Source of the DNA: JANSWY01 sp965267245
GTDB lineage: Bacteria > Bacteroidota > Bacteroidia > Cytophagales > Cyclobacteriaceae
Direction of reading: 5' to 3'
Assembly: GCA_965267245.1 (NCBI GenBank)
Contig: OZ253939.1
Span: forward strand, 248,001 to 312,000
Length of the DNA: 64,000 bases
Positions 1 to 9,353 of this stretch are shown piece after piece (the stretch's first letter is position 1; every line of letters starts with the position of its first letter). The translations under genes and the position numbers were made by a program. The notes under the pieces are model-generated. The model saw nothing but the letters and a program-made list of their open reading frames with translations, did no database searches and was not told the origin of the DNA.

Positions 1-41
1 GTATTGATAGTATTATTGCAGGTTTAAGATCGATACTTACT

Positions 42-1250
42 TTGAAATTCAATTCATTTCAATTCAATGCAGCTCTTCAGGATGGATTAGATGCCATGGG
101 CTTTGAAGAAGCGACTCCTATCCAGGAGCAAGCGATACCCCATATTGTTGCGGGGCATGACCTGATCGGTTGTGCTCAAACAGGAACTGGTAAGACAGCA
201 GCATTTGTATTACCAGTATTACACAAAATTGCCGAAGAGCCAAGTGACCATGTAAGTGCTTTGATTCTTGCGCCTACCAGAGAGTTGGTTCAGCAAATTG
301 ATCAACAAATCGAGGGTTTAGCCTATTTTACCAATGCCAGTTCGGTTCCCGTATACGGTGGAGGTGATGGGGCGGTATGGGCAAAACAGCAGAAGGCGAT
401 TATTCGGGGTGTGGATATAATTGTAGCCGCTCCGGGAAGGTTGATTGCTCTTCTTAACTCAGATAAAGTAAATCTTCATCATATCAAGTACCTCATACTG
501 GATGAAGCTGACAAAATGTTGGATATGGGTTTTGCTGATGACATCATGAGAATTGTGAAGCAGCTTCCCATAAAACGCCAGAATATTCTATTCTCGGCAA
601 CAATGCCTCCTAAGATCAGAAAGTTTGCAGGTGAGCTTTTACATGAACCCAAAGAAGTTACAATTGCTATTTCAAAACCTGCTGAAGGTGTGTCCCAGAA
701 GGCATTTTTGACCTATGATGAGCAAAAACTTCCACTTTTAGAATGGTTTCTCAAGCGAGGAGTGTATCACTCTGCCATCATTTTTGCTTCTACAAAAGAT
801 AAAGTTCACCAATTGTATAGGACACTGAAGAAAAATGACTTGAGTGTTGCTGCGTTTAGTTCTGATTTGGAACAATCCGAAAGGGAAGCCATCATGCAAT
901 CCTTCAAGGCCAAGAGAATTCAAATCCTCATCGGGACCGATATTCTTTCCAGGGGAATTGATGTTGAAGGAATTTCACTGGTGGTAAATTATGATGTCCC
1001 ACCAGATCCAGAAGATTATGTGCACCGGATTGGGAGAACGGCCAGAGCTGATCAAAAAGGAGAGGCCATTACTTTCATCAATGAAGCCGATCAACAAAAG
1101 TTTTCTCGTATTGAAAAGCTGATTGAAAAGGAAATCATGAAGACCAGTAGCTTACCAGCTCGTCTCGGTGAAGGCCCGGCTTACAATCCAAGATCCGGCG
1201 GAGGAGGAAAAAAATGGGGTAAACGTAAGTTCCATAAGAAGAAAAAATAA
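42..1250 (+). CDS. DEAD-box ATP-dependent RNA helicase
   Basis: RNA helicase of superfamily 2, expected to remodel rRNA or mRNA structures in the cytoplasm. All diagnostic motifs are visible in order: Q motif GFEEATPIQ, Walker A AQTGTGKT, PTRELV, DEAD inside DEADKMLDMGF, SATMP, and HRIGRTARA near residue 330. The C-terminus is a short basic tail rich in Gly and Lys, typical of RNA-binding extensions in RhlE-like proteins. The start is uncertain. The TTG at 42 gives the usual N-terminus for the family, but the frame stays open to the window edge, so an upstream start cannot be excluded. It precedes an ECF sigma gene on the same strand by about 50 bases. Confidence 0.93.
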   Translation: MKFNSFQFNAALQDGLDAMGFEEATPIQEQAIPHIVAGHDLIGCAQTGTGKTAAFVLPVLHKIAEEPSDHVSALILAPTRELVQQIDQQIEGLAYFTNASSVPVYGGGDGAVWAKQQKAIIRGVDIIVAAPGRLIALLNSDKVNLHHIKYLILDEADKMLDMGFADDIMRIVKQLPIKRQNILFSATMPPKIRKFAGELLHEPKEVTIAISKPAEGVSQKAFLTYDEQKLPLLEWFLKRGVYHSAIIFASTKDKVHQLYRTLKKNDLSVAAFSSDLEQSEREAIMQSFKAKRIQILIGTDILSRGIDVEGISLVVNYDVPPDPEDYVHRIGRTARADQKGEAITFINEADQQKFSRIEKLIEKEIMKTSSLPARLGEGPAYNPRSGGGGKKWGKRKFHKKKK

Positions 1251-1268
1251 TCATCTTTCATTTGAACC

Positions 1269-1309
1269 TTTCTCATTTTATGCCGACTATTAGGCAGGAT
1301 AATGAGAAA
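1269..1309 (+). promoter_or_regulatory. Hairpin covering the sigma gene start codon
   Basis: TTTCTCATT at 1269-1277 and AATGAGAAA at 1301-1309 are perfect reverse complements, with an inner GCC/GGC pair at 1282-1284 and 1293-1295. The right arm contains the ATG (1302-1304) of the sigma factor gene. No U-run follows, so it does not look like a normal terminator. It could hide the start codon; this is inferred from sequence only. Confidence 0.5.
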
Positions 1310-1865
1310 TCCGGCAGACATATACGACGAGTGGTTGGTACTAAAGTGTCAATCAGGAGATAAGGAGGCCCTGTCTTCTCTAATTGAAAAATGGCACCAC
1401 AAAGTACTTAGTCAGGCATACTTCCAAATCAAGGATAATGAAGGTGCACAGGATGTGGTTCAGGAGGTCTGGTCTGCAGTGATTAATTCTATCCACAAGC
1501 TTAAGGAGCCGGCGAAATTCAAAAGTTGGTTGTACCGAATCGTTTATGTAAAGTCCATTGACTGGATCAGGGAAAAGCAAAAGGTAAAAAAACACCTGGA
1601 TAAAAGGTGGGAAGTGGAAAATGAATTGAATGCGGAGAGCAAGGATGAGACAGAGGCTAATTTACAGCTGATTTTGAGAGCTCTAAAGGACATGAATGAC
1701 CAGGAAAGGTTGGTTATCCGGTTGTTTTATTTGGAAAGCCATTCTCTAAAATCCATTGCAGAAATCTTGGATATGCCGATAGGTAGCGTGAAGAGCAAAA
1801 TGTTTTACGCCAGAGAAAGATTAAAGAAACTAATAAAGTCAAAAATATATGAAACGCAAGCATGA
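1302..1865 (+). CDS. ECF-type RNA polymerase sigma factor
   Basis: Sigma-70 family factor of the extracytoplasmic-function class, 187 residues, the usual length. Region 2 lies at about residues 20-90 (GAQDVVQEVW, then FKSWLYRIV). Region 4 lies at about 125-180 and carries the helix-turn-helix around SIAEILDMPIGSVKSKMFYARERL. It should direct RNA polymerase to a small regulon. The 3' end overlaps the next gene by 17 bases, which implies translational coupling to a small membrane protein that may be its anti-sigma factor. The regulated genes cannot be read from the sequence. Confidence 0.92.
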   Translation: MRNPADIYDEWLVLKCQSGDKEALSSLIEKWHHKVLSQAYFQIKDNEGAQDVVQEVWSAVINSIHKLKEPAKFKSWLYRIVYVKSIDWIREKQKVKKHLDKRWEVENELNAESKDETEANLQLILRALKDMNDQERLVIRLFYLESHSLKSIAEILDMPIGSVKSKMFYARERLKKLIKSKIYETQA

Positions 1866-2238
1866 TGATATCGATGAAATGATAAGGCAGGCGCTTTCTA
1901 AGGAAGATGCCAGGTTTTATGAAGAATTAGAAGAGGAATCTCTACCAGAAATGTGGTTAGGACTATATAAAGGCAAAATGAAGTGGATCAGGATCTATGC
2001 TACTTTTATTCAAATAGCCTTGACAATCTGTATGTTCTACTGTGTTTACAATTTTCTAAATGTAGATTCCACAAAAGAAATGATCCTTTGGGGTGTTGGC
2101 GGCTTATTGTTGGTGCACATGGTTTCTATGCTGAAACTATACCACTGGATGCAAATGGATAAGAATAGCATTATCCGTGAAATTAAGCGGATAGAGCTAC
2201 AAATGTCCATGAGAAAGCGGGACACAGAATTACAATAG
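1849..2238 (+). CDS. Small two-TM protein coupled to sigma factor
   Basis: 129-residue inner-membrane protein of unproven function. The acidic N-terminal cytoplasmic stretch (about residues 1-40) is followed by two hydrophobic segments, near 45-68 and 77-96, and a charged C-terminal helix. It resembles the DUF6768-type proteins that follow sigma factors in Bacteroidota; I recognise this by pattern only. The 17-base overlap with the ECF sigma gene and the membrane topology suggest an anti-sigma or sensor role, although no zinc-binding anti-sigma motif (HxxxCxxC) is present. Confidence 0.75.
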   Translation: MKRKHDDIDEMIRQALSKEDARFYEELEEESLPEMWLGLYKGKMKWIRIYATFIQIALTICMFYCVYNFLNVDSTKEMILWGVGGLLLVHMVSMLKLYHWMQMDKNSIIREIKRIELQMSMRKRDTELQ

Positions 2239-2245
2239 TTGCGGT

Positions 2246-4090
2246 TTAGAATTGGATACTCACACCAAAATATGGTGATACATATTTGGTGACTTTGTAT
2301 GATCCATCCTCGGCTAGTGCAAACGCCCAATAATAATCGACACCTGCGGCCAGGAATTTATTCATATGGTAAATGAACCTGACCTTCGCCAGCGATCTCT
2401 CATCAAACGTAAATGCATCAGATAGGTCATCCAGGTTGCCTTTGATATAATTGGCATGAATCGAAACCTTGTCTGCCAATCTTTCAGCATCTGCATGCAC
2501 CATCACCACTGCTGGTGATGAGGCAGAAACCTCATCTGGGAGTAACAAGCTTCCTCCTAATCTGACTTTATCCAGAATATGCCCCGTGAGGCTACCATAG
2601 ATACCACTCATTTTTTGGGCATTACCGAGAGATAAAATCCTTGCATCTTTCTGTAATTCATAATTTGCATCAAAAAACTGAGGAAGGTAGTGTTCACTAT
2701 AACTGAGTCTTTCAATTCGGAGATCTGTGCTCAGGAGATCAGCTATGAAATTAAACCTGAAATTTAATCCTACTGAGAATCCTGATCCATCTTCATACCC
2801 ATCACTTAATGTTTCGGTTCCATTGGCATCAAAAACTGATTGCAGTGAATCTGTTAAAGCTGGAGAGGTCATATTAAGCTTATTCCAGGTACTGAACAGG
2901 TCAATTTGAATAAACGGAATACTCAAGACGGTTACACCTGCATCAATTCCAAATGCACTCACACCATTTTCCGTGAAGGAATAAGTGGTAAAAGTACTAT
3001 CAGTTGTAGGGATTTCTGTCTGATCTTTGTCTGTTGCATAGACAGCACCCAGTTCAAATGTTTTCACTATTGGAATACCAGAGAACGCCAAAGGCCTGAC
3101 ATAAGGTCTGGTTACTAATAGATTGGAAGAAGTTGGATCAAAATCGCTGTATAATCCTTCCAGCCCTGCAAAGCCCTTCCAATTGACATCAAAATGAAGA
3201 CCGACTTTCCGTTTTTCATAGGATGTGGTATTTGTATAATTATTGACAAGTCCACCAAATCCAATCATCGTACCCGATAACTCACCCACTCTTGCATACA
3301 CCGGGTCTTTCTTTTGAACTCCATATCGGATATATCGGATCAATCTGGCAGCACCCACACCGTCCTCAAAGATCTCTGTCCTGATGCTCTTATCATCCAA
3401 ACCATACAGAATGGGAACATTGAGTCCAACACCCAATTTCCATATTTTAAACTCGGGCGACAATACCATTCCTACATAATTCTGCCCTCCAATTTGGGTA
3501 AATGTAAACCCTCCATTAAAGGAGCCACCAGAACTTTCAGTCATACCGGACCTAAAGTCTTTTATTGGGACCGCTTCTCGCGCTTTCTTTTCTTTTCTTT
3601 TGTCCTCTTTCTTTCGTTCTTCAATAGCAGTACTCAAGTTAGGTTCTACTTCCTCTTCAGTTTCTTCTGAATAGAGGTTTTCTACCGGTGTTTCAGTAAT
3701 GGTGGAATCATTTGCTATATCTTCTGTGTTTGTGACGTCCTCTGTTTTTAAAGTATCTTGTTCAATAGAGAAATCATCTGAGACTGAATCCGCTGGTATC
3801 GTATCCGCAGGAATTGTGGCAAGGTTTAAGTCGTTTGTTGAATCGATCTCATTTGTAGCCTCAGTGGAATCTGGTAGTAAACCTTGCTTTCTTAATTTCT
3901 CGAGTTCTTTTTGTCGTTTGAGTTCTTCTTTCTGTTTGCGTTTTTCTTCCTTGGCTTTAGCTTTTGGGTCTTCCCACAAATAGGAATAATCAGAGAAAGG
4001 GTCTTCCGTTTCAGTTTCCTGTGCCAATAGTAGATTACTACTTACAAGTACCAATAGCATTGGGATGATAGAATAGTAAATGCGCTTCAT
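2246..4090 (-). CDS. Secreted Lys/Glu-rich protein with outer-membrane-like domain
   Basis: 614 residues of unknown function. A signal peptide (about 1-23, ending LLLAQ) is followed by a charged coiled-coil-like stretch of KAKAKEEKRKQKEEL type (about 43-70). Then comes an acidic Thr/Asp/Glu-rich linker, a second basic patch near 158-175, and about 430 residues rich in alternating hydrophobic, Gly and aromatic positions, as in outer-membrane beta-barrels; the protein ends in F. This suggests an envelope protein with a periplasmic N-terminal arm. It is convergent with the sigma-partner gene, 7 bases apart. A -7-like TACTTTTG element lies upstream on the minus strand (4129-4136). Confidence 0.75.
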   Translation of the reverse strand: MKRIYYSIIPMLLVLVSSNLLLAQETETEDPFSDYSYLWEDPKAKAKEEKRKQKEELKRQKELEKLRKQGLLPDSTEATNEIDSTNDLNLATIPADTIPADSVSDDFSIEQDTLKTEDVTNTEDIANDSTITETPVENLYSEETEEEVEPNLSTAIEERKKEDKRKEKKAREAVPIKDFRSGMTESSGGSFNGGFTFTQIGGQNYVGMVLSPEFKIWKLGVGLNVPILYGLDDKSIRTEIFEDGVGAARLIRYIRYGVQKKDPVYARVGELSGTMIGFGGLVNNYTNTTSYEKRKVGLHFDVNWKGFAGLEGLYSDFDPTSSNLLVTRPYVRPLAFSGIPIVKTFELGAVYATDKDQTEIPTTDSTFTTYSFTENGVSAFGIDAGVTVLSIPFIQIDLFSTWNKLNMTSPALTDSLQSVFDANGTETLSDGYEDGSGFSVGLNFRFNFIADLLSTDLRIERLSYSEHYLPQFFDANYELQKDARILSLGNAQKMSGIYGSLTGHILDKVRLGGSLLLPDEVSASSPAVVMVHADAERLADKVSIHANYIKGNLDDLSDAFTFDERSLAKVRFIYHMNKFLAAGVDYYWAFALAEDGSYKVTKYVSPYFGVSIQF

Positions 4091-4197
4091 GGATAAAGTT
4101 GCTCTTTGAAAAAGTAAGTTTCAGATACCAAAAGTACAAATCTAATTATCTTTTGCTTTTCTTTACCAATTGTCAATTGAATTGGAAAAAATGCTGT

Positions 4198-4851
4198 ATG
4201 ATGGAGCAAAATCAACATACGATACAGATTTCTGAGAAACTAGGAGCGGTTTCCGGCATTAGCATCATACCAGGTGGAGCTACTACAATATTGGTATTAG
4301 CTCATGGCGCTGGGGCAGGAATGGAACATTACTTCATGGAGGACCTGGCAAAACAACTTGCCAATAGCGGCATTGCAACCTTCCGGTATAATCTACATTA
4401 TATGGAGAACGGGAAAAGGAGACCAGATCCGCCCGCCATTGCCCATAAGACAATCAGTATGGTTTCTGCCTATGTTCATGAGCATTTTGCAGATTTGCAG
4501 ATTTTTTTAGCTGGAAAGTCATTCGGAGGTCGGATGTCTTCTCAGTTAATTTCTAAAGATCATCTGGACTATGTTACCGGGTTGATATTTTTTGGGTTTC
4601 CACTACATCCAATTGGCAAGGATGGAGTAGAAAGAGCGGAACATTTGTATGACATAAAAATTCCAATGTTATTTCTGCAGGGAACCAGGGATAAGTTGGC
4701 CAGACTTGATCTTATAGAATCCGTAGTGAATGATTTATCAACAGCTACATTGTCAATAATAGATGGCGCTGATCATTCATTCAAGGTAAAAAAGGATACA
4801 TTGATTCCGGAGTTGGTAACCCAAACCAAAGATTGGATTAACACATTTTAA
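4198..4851 (+). CDS. Alpha/beta hydrolase, TEX30/KANL3-like
   Basis: Cytoplasmic alpha/beta-hydrolase, 217 residues from the ATG at 4198 (another ATG follows at 4201). The open frame extends upstream to 4099, but that part encodes an implausible Phe/Tyr-rich leader overlapping the promoter region, so I chose the internal start. The oxyanion-side motif AHGAGAG, nucleophile GKSFGG (Ser about 108), acid in GTRDK and histidine in GADHSF complete the catalytic triad. The substrate is unknown. The family is related to dienelactone hydrolases and human TEX30. It is divergent from the Lys-rich secreted protein gene. Confidence 0.85.
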   Translation: MMEQNQHTIQISEKLGAVSGISIIPGGATTILVLAHGAGAGMEHYFMEDLAKQLANSGIATFRYNLHYMENGKRRPDPPAIAHKTISMVSAYVHEHFADLQIFLAGKSFGGRMSSQLISKDHLDYVTGLIFFGFPLHPIGKDGVERAEHLYDIKIPMLFLQGTRDKLARLDLIESVVNDLSTATLSIIDGADHSFKVKKDTLIPELVTQTKDWINTF

Positions 4852-4893
4852 CAAACCCCAAAGCATGCTTCCTCGGATGTAATCACATTGTTT

Positions 4894-4906
4894 AAGGGTA
4901 ACCCTT
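4894..4906 (+). repeat. Palindrome in bamA-like leader
   Basis: AAGGGT-A-ACCCTT is a 6-1-6 perfect palindrome ending 7 bases before the BamA-like start codon. A separate 10-base palindrome AAGCATGCTT lies at 4861-4870. Either could be a protein site or a small RNA structure at the ribosome-binding region. No function is shown. Confidence 0.4.
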
Positions 4907-4912
4907 GAATAA

Positions 4913-7378
4913 ATGGTCAGATTACTCAAAATAGTTCTTGTTTATTTTATCACAGTTTCATCGGCATACGCGCAGGTGCCTGATGAGTACATTGTTGCTT
5001 TTATTGATGTCTCCGGAGCTGAAAAAGTTGATCCGGAGATTGTAAAATCTATATCAGGTCTTTATGTGGGACAGAGAATCAGGAAGAATGATAAAGCATT
5101 GGCGAATGCAGTGAGAAATCTCTGGGAACAGGGTTTAGTCTCTGATGCAGAAATATTGGTTAAAACTGATGCAAAAGGATTATCAGGTTTGGAAATCATT
5201 ATTCAGGAGTTGAGTCGTTTGAATCAAGTCAGGTGGGAGGGACTGAAGGAAGGTCAAATCAGAAAGCTCAAGGATAAGATCGAATTACACAAGGGGCAGA
5301 AATTGTCTCAGGAATCGGTGAATAGTGTGGCTCACATGGTGAGAGAGTCATTGCATGAAGAAGGGTTTCATCAATCTAAGGTTAGTGTACATCTGGAAAA
5401 GCATATGAAAGGGGAGAGTAACTTGGTGATTACGGTTGAGATGGGAAGTAAGGTGAAAGTGAGGAACATAAAATTCATTGGCAATCAAGCTTTTGGTGAG
5501 AGAAAACTGAGGAAGCTGACTAAAATTGGTTCAAGAGGATTAAACTTTCGGTCCAAAAAATTTGAAGATGATTTACTCGAAGAGGCGGAAAATGAACTTG
5601 GCAGGTTTTACAGGGAAAATGGTTATATCGATTTTGTAGTAAATGATATAGCTATCAATCCTTACGGCAACAGTCAGGTTGACATTGCATTTGACCTGTA
5701 TGAGGGGAAAAAGTATTATGTAGGAGGAATTCAATTTAAAGGCAATATTGATTTTCCAGACTCAGTTCTGCATCAAATTTTTCAAATTAAAACTGGTGAT
5801 GTTTACAATCCTGAATACGTCAATGTGAAGCTCAATTATGACCCAAAATCACTGGATATCAGGTCTTTTTACATGGATCAGGGTTACTTATTCTTTGATG
5901 CCAGGGCCAATATTGTTGGAATTGAGGGAAACAGCGTGAATCTGGAGATTTTGCTTCAGGAAGGTGATCTGGCCAAAGTGAGGAATGTATCTTTTAGTGG
6001 AAATACAATCACAAATGACGATGTTTTAAGAAGAGAAGTCACTACACTTCCTGGGGATCAGTTCAGCCGATCAGCAATCATGAGGTCTCAATCAAATTTA
6101 GCACTACTCGGTTTCCTGGACCCTGAACAGATGAATGTAATCCCCAAACCCAATCAAAATACCGGAACGGTGGATTTAGAGTATGTTGTAAGTGAACGAC
6201 CTAATGATCAAATCGAAATGGCCGGTACATGGGCACCTTCTATTGGGTTGACAGGTTCCTTAGGGTTTGTGGCAAACAACTTTGATTTGAAAAGCGCCTT
6301 TAAAAAGGGGAGTTGGAGTCCTTTCCCAAGAGGTAATGGAGAACAATTGGCACTAAGAATACAATCAAACGGTACCACCTATACAAGTTATTCCCTTCAA
6401 TACAATAACCCATGGATATCCCAGGAGAAAAGAATGTCATTTTTTACAAATCTAAGTCACACAACTTCATCATTTACAGACACCCGAACTTTGGATAGCG
6501 GCGAAACTGAGACTGTCAATTCTAAATTGAAAATCTCAGGTGGTAGATTCGGTGTTTCCAGGAGATTACATTGGGGAGATGGATACTGGTCTCTCAGTAA
6601 TTCGATTGGATTGTATCAGTATAAGTACAGAGATTATGAAAATGCGCTTGGAGTAGAAACTGGAAAGACTTATAACCTGAGTTTGAACACGACTCTTGGA
6701 AGAAATACTATTAATCATCCATTCTACCCAACTACAGGATCTACACTTTCAATAAGCTTATCCATGACACCTCCGTATGCCATGCTCTTTAATGAAAACT
6801 ATGCTACTGCTACCGGTGCTTCCAGATATAAATGGGCAGAGTATTTCAAAGTAATGGCTGATTACAAAATATACCTACCGCTTATAGGGAAATTGGTGTT
6901 GAAAGGTGGATTGCATTTTGGTCTGGTGGACAATTACGCTATTAATAACCCCCTTGGACCTTTTGAACGGTTCGAAATGGGTGGGTCTGGACTAACGGGC
7001 CAAAGTCTGCTTTTAGGGAATGACATCATTAGTTTGAGGGGATATGATTCTCAGGCACTTTTACCAGTTGATGATCAGGGAATAGAGGGAGGCACGGTTT
7101 ATCAGAAGTTAAATGTGGAAATACGTTATCCAATCGTATTGAGTTCGGGTATTTCAGCATATGGATTGGTATTTGCCGAATCAGGCAATACCTGGTCTTC
7201 ACTTAAAGCTTATGATCCATCAAAAGCATATAATTCAGCAGGATTTGGTTTACAGTTACAGTTACCAATGGTAGGTACGGTTGGTTTTAACATGGGGTAC
7301 GGGTTCAATAAATTGCCTGGATTTCAGGAGCGTTCGGGTTGGAATTTTCAATTTAACCTTGGTCTTCCAATTAGATAA
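4913..7378 (+). CDS. bamA: BamA/Omp85-family outer membrane assembly protein
   Basis: Outer-membrane protein of the Omp85 family, which inserts beta-barrels into the outer membrane. Signal peptide about 1-20 (cut after AYAQ). About five POTRA repeats span roughly 25-420, with typical strand-helix patterns such as VRNIKFIGNQAF and VRNVSFSGN. A C-terminal 16-strand-type barrel covers about 430-821. The loop-6 signature (V/L)RG(F/Y) appears as LRGYD near residue 708, preceded by the family-typical GGSGLTGQ. Length 821 fits BamA of Bacteroidota. There is no skp/ompH gene beside it here, which is less common, so a paralogue cannot be excluded. The ATG start gives a clean signal peptide. Confidence 0.88.
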   Translation: MVRLLKIVLVYFITVSSAYAQVPDEYIVAFIDVSGAEKVDPEIVKSISGLYVGQRIRKNDKALANAVRNLWEQGLVSDAEILVKTDAKGLSGLEIIIQELSRLNQVRWEGLKEGQIRKLKDKIELHKGQKLSQESVNSVAHMVRESLHEEGFHQSKVSVHLEKHMKGESNLVITVEMGSKVKVRNIKFIGNQAFGERKLRKLTKIGSRGLNFRSKKFEDDLLEEAENELGRFYRENGYIDFVVNDIAINPYGNSQVDIAFDLYEGKKYYVGGIQFKGNIDFPDSVLHQIFQIKTGDVYNPEYVNVKLNYDPKSLDIRSFYMDQGYLFFDARANIVGIEGNSVNLEILLQEGDLAKVRNVSFSGNTITNDDVLRREVTTLPGDQFSRSAIMRSQSNLALLGFLDPEQMNVIPKPNQNTGTVDLEYVVSERPNDQIEMAGTWAPSIGLTGSLGFVANNFDLKSAFKKGSWSPFPRGNGEQLALRIQSNGTTYTSYSLQYNNPWISQEKRMSFFTNLSHTTSSFTDTRTLDSGETETVNSKLKISGGRFGVSRRLHWGDGYWSLSNSIGLYQYKYRDYENALGVETGKTYNLSLNTTLGRNTINHPFYPTTGSTLSISLSMTPPYAMLFNENYATATGASRYKWAEYFKVMADYKIYLPLIGKLVLKGGLHFGLVDNYAINNPLGPFERFEMGGSGLTGQSLLLGNDIISLRGYDSQALLPVDDQGIEGGTVYQKLNVEIRYPIVLSSGISAYGLVFAESGNTWSSLKAYDPSKAYNSAGFGLQLQLPMVGTVGFNMGYGFNKLPGFQERSGWNFQFNLGLPIR

Positions 7379-7947
7379 AGCTTTTTAATCGGATATATTC
7401 CCATTCAGCTGTTTTATTACCCATCGATAATACGTTAAGTGCTATTTGGATTTTATTCCTGCAAATTGGGACCTGATAACCACAGCTACAATGAATATTA
7501 TACCAGACATTTTCAGATATCTCTACAATCGTATTGCGAGAAGATATCAAATCCTTTACCGATCCGACTATAACACCTGGATTGTCATGAGAGACAGTAA
7601 AATCTACTTCATGGACACCAGAAGAAAGTGTTATGAATTTCTTTGTAGTGCTTAAAACAAGTTTGGAGTAACAATCTATTGTTTGATGACAACACCATCC
7701 AAGGCGAGAAAGAATTATTCAGTATTCGTTATTCTTCCCATCAGTTATCGAAGAAATCCCTGCTTTGGTCCTTGAAATATTCTAACTGATCTACAAAATC
7801 GTTCTGTTAATGTGTTGTATATCAGTTATTTACCCTAAAAACGCTCATTCATAATTATTCCAGTTTATCATTTTTTTTGCCTGTTGACTACTGTAAAATG
7901 GGATGATACATAATGGTGTGGTAACTTCATAATCAAATTCCAACGCT
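7379..7947. other. 569-base region without a convincing gene
   Basis: AT-rich spacer between the BamA-like gene and the next secreted protein gene. It holds one possible small open frame (7491-7655, listed separately). I see no terminator hairpin with a T-run, no exact TAnnTTTG element and no RNA gene here. Confidence 0.5.
7491..7655 (+). CDS. Doubtful small protein, 54 residues
   Basis: Open frame from ATG 7491, with an in-frame TTG upstream at 7446. The product is rich in Arg, Tyr and Ile, with a basic amphipathic beginning (YLYNRIARRYQILYR). It has no recognisable domain and no clear promoter. It sits in a long gene-poor spacer. It may be a real small protein, a gene remnant or chance; I cannot tell which. 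Confidence 0.22.
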   Translation: MNIIPDIFRYLYNRIARRYQILYRSDYNTWIVMRDSKIYFMDTRRKCYEFLCSA

Positions 7948-8463
7948 ATGAAAAGAGTATTTCAAATTTTAACATTGTTCTTGTTTGCTTACAATTGTTC
8001 AATTGCTCAGTCTGGTTTAACTGTTCAATACCCTTCCGTAAAATCCCTTCCAGGTTATATTGTTAATTTAAAAGGAGACACCCTCAGCGGTGAAATTGCT
8101 TCTGGAGTAATTGACAATGGGTTGCTTAAAACGATCTTCTTTACCAAAAATGATGGTTCCAGAATGAAATTCACTGCAAATGCGGTAAAATCATTTTCTC
8201 AGGAGCAAACAGATGGTACGGAACTAGTTTACAGAAGTATGGCTATGAAAGGTGATGAGTTTTATTTCTACCATAAAGTATTGGATGATGAATTTGACTT
8301 ATATGGTTGCTACAAAAAAAATAAAGACTTTTTATTGATCGTGGTAGATGGTTACGTTCATAAAGTTGATAAATGGTTAAAACAAGGTTTAGAAGCTTAT
8401 GTTGCGGGAGACCTGGCCAGAGAAGAACTTTATTATCACCATAACCTGGCCATGGCCGATTAG
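7948..8463 (+). CDS. Secreted hypothetical protein
   Basis: 171 residues with a clear signal peptide (MKRVFQILTLFLFAYNCSIAQ, cut after IAQ). The mature part begins with a region typical of Bacteroidota proteins that read GYIVNLKGDTLSGEI, a short beta-rich motif found in many periplasmic proteins of the phylum. The rest is mixed and charged, with Tyr/His near the end. No catalytic motif is seen and the function is unknown. It is convergent with the TauE-type permease gene, 9 bases away. Confidence 0.8.
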   Translation: MKRVFQILTLFLFAYNCSIAQSGLTVQYPSVKSLPGYIVNLKGDTLSGEIASGVIDNGLLKTIFFTKNDGSRMKFTANAVKSFSQEQTDGTELVYRSMAMKGDEFYFYHKVLDDEFDLYGCYKKNKDFLLIVVDGYVHKVDKWLKQGLEAYVAGDLAREELYYHHNLAMAD

Positions 8464-8472
8464 AAGCTCAAA

Positions 8473-9246
8473 TTAAATAAGCCCCAATCCTAGAGCAAAC
8501 CCAATTAGGATCAACATAATTGCTACGAATTTGTGTAGTAAATCTAATGTGATCTTTTTCAATAGCCACTTACCAATTAGTGCCCCTGCCATGGCAGAAA
8601 GTGTGGCGGATAGAATCAATGAAAGATTGTCATTAATTCCTGAGGTCGAAATACGAGTCGCATAGACAGCCAGTCTTGTGAAATCTATAAAACAGGCAAT
8701 AATTACACCTGTACCAATGAAAGCCTCTTTGGTTAAACCAGCTTTTATTAGGAAAGCACTTCTCAAGGCACCCTGATGACCTGATAAACCACCAAAAAAC
8801 CCACTGAGAACACCACCGATTGGTAATTTGTTTTCTCCGAAGCTCATGTTTTTGAAGGTGGGTAGTAATTCAAAAATTGAGAAAAAAACTAGTAGCACCG
8901 CTATAACCAATTTGATTGGAGTGATCAGAAAAGTCTTTTCCATTAGGACGTAACTGGTAATGGCTGATATATCTGATAGATTAATAAGCAACCATGCGCC
9001 TATAAAAGCAGCAATGACAGCCGGAATACCAAATTTGATAAGTACTCTCTTATTGGCGTGTTTCCCGACAAGTATTACTTTAAAAATGTTATTAAATAGA
9101 TGAACTATTCCTGTAAGTGCGATGGCTACATCCACAGGAAAGAAAAAGACAAAAATTGGTGTAAGTATCGTGCCCAGTCCGAACCCGCTAAAAAAGGTCA
9201 AAATAGCTGTTAGAAATGCGGCTACTGATACAATAAAAATTTCCAT
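8473..9246 (-). CDS. TauE/SafE-family sulfite/anion exporter
   Basis: 257-residue inner-membrane protein with about eight hydrophobic segments and the internal duplication typical of TauE/SafE (DUF81) permeases. The first half contains GFGLGTILTP and the second half GGVLSGFFGGLSGHQGALRS, the conserved Gly-rich loop after TM5. Family members move sulfite, sulfoacetate or other small organosulfur anions. No sulfur genes sit nearby, so the substrate stays open. It is probably transcribed alone. Confidence 0.9.
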   Translation of the reverse strand: MEIFIVSVAAFLTAILTFFSGFGLGTILTPIFVFFFPVDVAIALTGIVHLFNNIFKVILVGKHANKRVLIKFGIPAVIAAFIGAWLLINLSDISAITSYVLMEKTFLITPIKLVIAVLLVFFSIFELLPTFKNMSFGENKLPIGGVLSGFFGGLSGHQGALRSAFLIKAGLTKEAFIGTGVIIACFIDFTRLAVYATRISTSGINDNLSLILSATLSAMAGALIGKWLLKKITLDLLHKFVAIMLILIGFALGLGLI

Positions 9247-9353
9247 TTGATTTCAATTGATAAGTTTCGGTTATGGATAGGCTCTAATTTGAATAATTTC
9301 AATCAAAGCTGAAAAAGATATCAGTTAATTCTGTGTGTCCTTTATGTCTGATG

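Noticed and set aside
3314..3983. Plus-strand open frames opposite the Lys-rich secreted protein
   Set aside because: They are antisense shadows. The Ser/Phe-rich translations reflect the reverse of the Lys/Glu-rich coding strand, and they have no domain or promoter.
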